Shown in pieces: positions 60,007 to 64,000 of a DNA stretch of 64,000 bases. Position 1 is the first letter of the stretch. Every line of letters begins with the position of its first letter. Position numbers and translations under genes: made by a program. The notes under the pieces were generated by a model that saw nothing but the letters and a program-made list of their open reading frames with translations, was not told the origin of the DNA and did not search any database. Source of the stretch: an uncultured Oscillospiraceae bacterium (GTDB lineage: Bacteria > Bacillota > Clostridia > Oscillospirales > Oscillospiraceae); assembly GCA_947627715.1 (NCBI GenBank), contig CANQXK010000001.1, positions 62,001-126,000 on the forward strand, in the 5' to 3' direction.

Positions 60007-60921
60007 ATGAGAGTTTTATTCATGGGTACGCCGGATTTTGCCGCCTGTTCGCTGAAGGGCCTTCTGGACGCGGGCTGGGAGGTCGCCGGCGTGTTTACCC
60101 AGCCTGACAGGCCGGTGGGGCGAAAGCAGACCGTGGAACCCACGCCGGTGAAAAAGCTGGCGCTGGAGCACGGGCTTCCCGTCTACCAGCCCACCCGGCT
60201 GCGGGACGGGACGGCGGCGGAGCTGATTCGGGGCATCGCCCCGGACGTGATCGCCGTGGTGGCCTATGGCCGCCTGCTCCCGAAGGAGATTTTGGACATC
60301 CCTCCGCGCGGCTGCGTCAACATACACGGCTCGCTTCTCCCCAAATACCGGGGGGCCGCCCCCATCCAGTGGGCGGTGATCAACGGCGAGGCCAGGACCG
60401 GCGTCACCGCCCAGTACATGGCGGAGGCCATGGACGCCGGGGACATCATCGACACGCGGGAGACGGCGATTTTGCCGGGGGAGACAGCGGGGGAGCTTTT
60501 TGAACGCCTGGCGCCCATGGGGGCGGAGCTTTTGTGCGACGTACTCTCCCACATCGCGGACGGGACGGCGGGGCGGACCCCCCAGAACGACGCGGAGGCC
60601 ACCACGGCCCCGCCGCTCACCAGGGAGATGGCGGAACTGGATTTTTCCCTGCCGGGCAGGCTCGTGGTCAGCCGCATCGCCGGACTCGATCCCTGGCCTG
60701 TGGCCGCCGCCCAGATTGGCGGGACCAGGTTCAAGATCTATAAGGCGTATTACACCACAAAGGAGATTGACGCGCCGCCCGGCACGGTCCTCTCCGCCGG
60801 TAAGGCGGGCATCGAGATCGCGGCGGGGGACGGCTCGGTGACCGTCACCGAGCTTCAGGCCCCCGGCGGCAGGAGAATGCCGGCGGCGGACTATCTGAGG
60901 GGGCATCCCATATGTCCGTGA
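60007..60921 (+). CDS. fmt: Methionyl-tRNA formyltransferase
   Basis: A 304-residue enzyme that formylates initiator Met-tRNA. MRVLFMGTPDFAACSLKGLL starts the family; NIHGSLLPKYRGAAPIQWAVINGE (about 108-131) holds the catalytic Asn/His and the SLLPxYRG signature. ATG 60007 follows GGGGAGGGTCA; a longer in-frame start lies within def. It overlaps rsmB by 10 nt. Confidence 0.96.
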   Translation: MRVLFMGTPDFAACSLKGLLDAGWEVAGVFTQPDRPVGRKQTVEPTPVKKLALEHGLPVYQPTRLRDGTAAELIRGIAPDVIAVVAYGRLLPKEILDIPPRGCVNIHGSLLPKYRGAAPIQWAVINGEARTGVTAQYMAEAMDAGDIIDTRETAILPGETAGELFERLAPMGAELLCDVLSHIADGTAGRTPQNDAEATTAPPLTREMAELDFSLPGRLVVSRIAGLDPWPVAAAQIGGTRFKIYKAYYTTKEIDAPPGTVLSAGKAGIEIAAGDGSVTVTELQAPGGRRMPAADYLRGHPICP

Positions 60922-62219
60922 ACGCCCGCGAGGCGGCTCTGAACGCCCTGTGCGCCTTTCGTTCCCGCGGGGCAAGGCCGGAACTCCATATCGCTCACAA
61001 CGGCCCGGAGAACGCAAGGGAACGCGCTCTGGCGCTTCAGATCGCGTGCGGGGTGCTTCAAAACGAGGCGTACCTGGACCACTGCCTGACGCTGTGCGCG
61101 GAGAAGGTGAAAAAGACCGAGCCGGTGGTCCGGGACATTCTGCGGCTCTCCGCGTATCAGATGCTCTTTCTGGACCGCATCCCCCACAGGGCGGCCGTCA
61201 GCGAGGGCGTGGAGCTGGCCAAGCGCCGCGTTCCGCGCGCGGCAGGGCTTGTGAACGCCGTCCTCCGCCGGTTTTCCGAGCGCGGCGGGGATTTCCCCAT
61301 CGAGGCGGGGAGCCGGGAGGAGTACCTGGCCGTCCGCTGGAGCCACCCGGCGTGGCTCGTCCACGCGCTTATGGAGGCGTACGGGGAGGAGAACACCCAG
61401 CGGATATTGAGAGCCGATAACGCCCCTGCCCCCATGACGGTCCAGGTCAACACGTTGAAAACGGACGCCTCCGCGCTGACGGCGGCGCTGGAGGCCGCCG
61501 GGGTCGGGGTGCGGGCGTGCCCGTATCTTGACGATGCGCTGATCCTTGAAAACACGGGACCTCTTGAGGCGCTGGAGGCGTTTAAAAAGGGGTATTTCTA
61601 TGTGCAGGACGCCGCCGCCAGGTTTGCGGCGCTGGCCTCCGGCGTAAAGCCGGGAGACACGGTGGTGGACGTTTGCGCGGCCCCTGGGGGAAAGTCCTTC
61701 GCCGCCGCCATCGCCATGGAGGACCGGGGGAGCGTCCTGGCATTCGACATCCACGAGAAGAAAGCGGCGCTCATTGAAAAGGGCGCTCACCGCCTGGGGC
61801 TTGACTGCATCAAATCCGCCGTTGCGGACGCCAGGGTCCCGATCCCCGCGCTGGAGGGCAAGGCGGACGTGGTCCTTGCGGACGTGCCCTGCTCCGGCCT
61901 TGGCGTTATTCGGAAAAAGCCGGATATACGCTACCGGGATCCCGCAGAGCTGGAGCGCCTGCCGGGGATACAGCTGGATATTTTGAAAAACGCCGCGCGG
62001 TATACTGCGCCCGGCGGAAGGCTCGTATACTCCACGTGTACCATCCTCCGGCGGGAGAACGAGGACGTTGTGCGCGCGTTTTTGGATCAGGTCGCGGGCT
62101 TTGAGCCGGAGGCGTTTACGCTGCCGGAGCCGCTTGGCAGACAGGAGGGCTGGGGGGTCATCCTTCCCGCCGAAGGTGGTACGGACGGATTTTTTATATG
62201 TGTTCTGCGGAAAAAATGA
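60912..62219 (+). CDS. rsmB: 16S rRNA (cytosine-5) methyltransferase RsmB
   Basis: A 435-residue methyltransferase of 16S rRNA C967. A NusB-like helical domain (about 1-130: AREAALNALCAFRSRG) precedes the Rossmann domain with VCAAPGGKSFAAAIAMEDRG (SAM binding, about 254-273), ADVPCSGLGVIRKKPDIRY (catalytic Cys, about 320-338) and YSTCTILRRENE. It overlaps rlmN by 4 nt (ATGA) when rlmN starts at 62216. Confidence 0.94.
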   Translation: MSVNAREAALNALCAFRSRGARPELHIAHNGPENARERALALQIACGVLQNEAYLDHCLTLCAEKVKKTEPVVRDILRLSAYQMLFLDRIPHRAAVSEGVELAKRRVPRAAGLVNAVLRRFSERGGDFPIEAGSREEYLAVRWSHPAWLVHALMEAYGEENTQRILRADNAPAPMTVQVNTLKTDASALTAALEAAGVGVRACPYLDDALILENTGPLEALEAFKKGYFYVQDAAARFAALASGVKPGDTVVDVCAAPGGKSFAAAIAMEDRGSVLAFDIHEKKAALIEKGAHRLGLDCIKSAVADARVPIPALEGKADVVLADVPCSGLGVIRKKPDIRYRDPAELERLPGIQLDILKNAARYTAPGGRLVYSTCTILRRENEDVVRAFLDQVAGFEPEAFTLPEPLGRQEGWGVILPAEGGTDGFFICVLRKK

Positions 62220-63262
62220 CAGAAAAACTGAATAGGGAAGATATAAAATCATTGTTGCCGGAGGAGCTTGACGCGGCGCTGAGGGCGATGGGGGAGCCGG
62301 CCTTCCGGGCAAAGCAGGTCTTTCGCTGGCTCAACGTCCCGGCGGCGAGCTTCGACGAGATGACAAATCTTCCAAAGGCCCTCCGGGAGAAGCTTGCGGA
62401 GCGGTTCTATTTGACCGCCCCCGCCGTGGAGCGAAAGCAAGTCTCCGCCCTGGACGGAACGGTCAAGTATCTCTGGCGGTTAAACGACGGGAACCATGTG
62501 GAGAGCGTGGTCATGCGCTACGAGCACGGCAACACCGTCTGCGTGTCCAGCGAGGTGGGCTGCCCGATGGGGTGCGCCTTCTGCGCCTCCACCATCGGAG
62601 GGAAGGTGCGGAACCTCGCGGCCTCCGAGATCCTGGACCAGGTTCTGTGGGCGCAGAAGGATTCGGAGCTGAAAATTTCCAACATCGTCCTCATGGGGAT
62701 CGGGGAGCCGCTGGACAACTTTGACAACGTGGTGCGGTTTCTGAAGCTCGTTAACGACCCCGGCGGCATGAACATCGGGATGCGCCATATCTCCCTTTCC
62801 ACCTGCGGAATCGTTGAAAAGATTGACAAACTGGCCTCTCTTGCGTTACAATTAACGTTATCGGTATCTCTTCATGCGCCGGACAACGAGACGAGGTCGA
62901 AGATCATGCCGGTGAACCGCGCCTGGGATGTGGACACGCTCCTGGCCGCCTGCCGGCGGTATTTTGAGCGCACGGGCAGGCGGATCTCCTTTGAGTACGC
63001 CATGATCAGGGACGTGAACGACACGCCCTTCCACGCAAAGCTCCTTGCGGACAAGCTGGAGGGGACGGGGTCCCACGTGAATCTGATCCCCCTCAACGAC
63101 GTGCCGGAGAGCGGGCTTCGCCCCTCGACGCCGGAGACGATGAGGGCTTTCATCGGAACGCTGGAGAAGAGGAACATCAACGTCACCGTGCGGCGTAAGC
63201 TGGGTCCCGACATCGAGGCGAGCTGCGGACAGCTTCGGCGCGAGAGAGAAGAATTGAGGTGA
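62216..63262 (+). CDS. rlmN: Dual-specificity RNA methyltransferase RlmN
   Basis: A 348-residue radical SAM methyltransferase of 23S rRNA A2503 and tRNA A37. VGCPMGCAFCASTIGGKVRN holds CxxxCxxC. NIVLMGIGEPLDNFDNV and HISLSTCGIV carry further motifs, and a C-terminal Cys in EASCGQLRRE is the second methyl-transfer Cys. ATG 62216 overlaps the rsmB stop; 62198 is an upstream alternative. Confidence 0.96.
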   Translation: MTEKLNREDIKSLLPEELDAALRAMGEPAFRAKQVFRWLNVPAASFDEMTNLPKALREKLAERFYLTAPAVERKQVSALDGTVKYLWRLNDGNHVESVVMRYEHGNTVCVSSEVGCPMGCAFCASTIGGKVRNLAASEILDQVLWAQKDSELKISNIVLMGIGEPLDNFDNVVRFLKLVNDPGGMNIGMRHISLSTCGIVEKIDKLASLALQLTLSVSLHAPDNETRSKIMPVNRAWDVDTLLAACRRYFERTGRRISFEYAMIRDVNDTPFHAKLLADKLEGTGSHVNLIPLNDVPESGLRPSTPETMRAFIGTLEKRNINVTVRRKLGPDIEASCGQLRREREELR

Positions 63263-63267
63263 GACCT

Positions 63268-64000
63268 ATGGACTCCTGGGCCATTACGGACAAGGGCCGG
63301 GTGAGAAAGTCAAATCAGGACGCCTGCTTCCTCCACAGGGAGGACGATTCCGACTCGGCGGTGCTGCTGGTTTGCGACGGCATGGGCGGCCATAACGCGG
63401 GGAACGTGGCAAGCTCCCTGGCGGCCACCGTCTTTGCCGGGGAGGTCAAGGAGGGTCTTGCCAACGCCAGAGTCACCGGGGCCGTCTGCACGCTTATGAA
63501 AAGCGCCCTTCGCGTCGCCAATTCCTCCGTCTACAAGCTGGGCCTTGCCGACGCGGACTGCAACGGCATGGGGACCACCATGGTGTCGGCTGTGGTCATC
63601 GGGCCGGACGCCACGGTGATGAACGTGGGCGACAGCAGGGCGTATCATATGAGCGAGGGGCTTCTTCGCCAGATCACCCGCGACCACTCGGTGGTCGAGG
63701 ATATGATAGAGCGCGGGGAGATCACAAGGGAGCAGTCCCGTCTCCACCCGCGAAAGAATCTGATCACAAGGGCCGTGGGGACTTCAAAGGACGTGGAGGC
63801 GGACTTTTTCTCCTTGACGCTGAAAAAGGGCGACACGCTCCTGCTCTGCTCCGACGGGCTGACCAACGTGGTCACGGACGAGGAGCTTGCCAGAACGCTG
63901 ACCACGGCGGAGAACGCCGAGTCCGCCTGCCGGATCCTTTTGGAGATGGCGCTGACGATGGGCGCCCCGGACAATGTGACCGTGGTGGTGCTGAGGCGCT
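63268..64000 (+). CDS. PP2C-family Ser/Thr protein phosphatase (3' end cut)
   Basis: At least 244 residues; the gene runs past the window. TDKGRVRKSNQDACFL (about 7-22), LVCDGMGGHNAGNVAS (about 34-49), MNVGDSRAYHM (about 114-124) and the late SDGLTN and APDNVTVVV give the metal-binding motifs. In Firmicutes such a phosphatase (PrpC/Stp1) usually follows rlmN and precedes the PASTA kinase gene prkC/stk1, expected just after 64000. Starts 5 nt after rlmN. Confidence 0.93.
   Translation, partial: MDSWAITDKGRVRKSNQDACFLHREDDSDSAVLLVCDGMGGHNAGNVASSLAATVFAGEVKEGLANARVTGAVCTLMKSALRVANSSVYKLGLADADCNGMGTTMVSAVVIGPDATVMNVGDSRAYHMSEGLLRQITRDHSVVEDMIERGEITREQSRLHPRKNLITRAVGTSKDVEADFFSLTLKKGDTLLLCSDGLTNVVTDEELARTLTTAENAESACRILLEMALTMGAPDNVTVVVLRR

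Noticed and set aside
1-64000. CRISPR array or other defence island
   Set aside because: No regularly spaced direct repeats were seen and no cas-like, restriction or toxin-antitoxin proteins are encoded in the window.

Overview
The window is GC-rich chromosomal DNA from a spore-forming Clostridia bacterium, most likely of the Oscillospiraceae/Ruminococcaceae group. This is inferred from the IspH-ribosomal protein S1 fusion, a SpoIVFA/SpoIVFB pair, GerW/YtfJ, RemA, DUF1540, DUF3343 and DUF5685 proteins, the clpP-clpX-lon-ysxC order, and high GC with very dense packing. No rRNA gene is present, so the genus cannot be fixed.

Region 1 (1 to about 8900) is the right end of a prophage with a contractile (P2/Mu-like) tail. 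It holds the end of a gpU-like gene, baseplate genes W, J and I, a long tail fibre (gpH-like), a diversity-generating retroelement (DGR), a carbohydrate-binding tail protein, two small proteins, an amidase endolysin, a holin and a terminator. It abuts the 3' end of a tRNA-Leu(CAG) gene, the probable attachment site. The DGR is the standout. A 143-bp variable repeat (VR, 4702-4844) at the 3' end of the tail-fibre gene is repeated 316 bp downstream as a template repeat (TR, 5018-5160). All 11 differences lie at adenines of the TR. A DGR-type reverse transcriptase follows (5343-6512). A 10-bp hairpin with a tetraloop lies 25 nt after the VR. No avd gene is visible, the RT has YMDN in place of YMDD, and its 3' end overlaps the next tail gene by 40 nt.

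Region 2 (about 8990-21120) is host sequence with mixed functions: a lipoprotein with DnaJ-like CxxC repeats, a HAD phosphatase, a CDF metal exporter, a thioesterase, a Gly-rich lipoprotein, an aminotransferase, class II aldolase, a DUF6514-like protein, a radical SAM protein, a nitroreductase-like protein, and the spoIVFA-spoIVFB sporulation pair. The second standout is 15441-17438. It is a P-type-ATPase-derived membrane protein that lacks the actuator domain, the CPC motif, the phosphorylated Asp (Asn instead) and the GDGxND hinge.

Region 3 (21170-42303) is a run of core genes: paired radical SAM proteins, pfkA, rplS, lepB-rbgA-rnhB-yraN, thrC, tig-clpP-clpX-lon-ysxC, an M50 peptidase, scpA-scpB, ytfI/ytfJ-like genes, a D,D-carboxypeptidase and rluB. 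Region 4 (42464-64000) holds an RpiR regulator, a BaiN-like flavoprotein, cmk-plsC-ispH/rpsA-ispD-ispF, a DUF3343/cysteine-desulfurase-like pair, cdaA-cdaR, DUF5685 and J-domain proteins, a membrane protein, yicC-remA-gmk-rpoZ-priA-def-fmt-rsmB-rlmN, and a PP2C phosphatase cut by the window end.

Most host genes lie on the + strand in tightly coupled operons (ATGA/TTGA overlaps). Promoters were called by eye from -35/-10 matches with 16-17 bp spacing.
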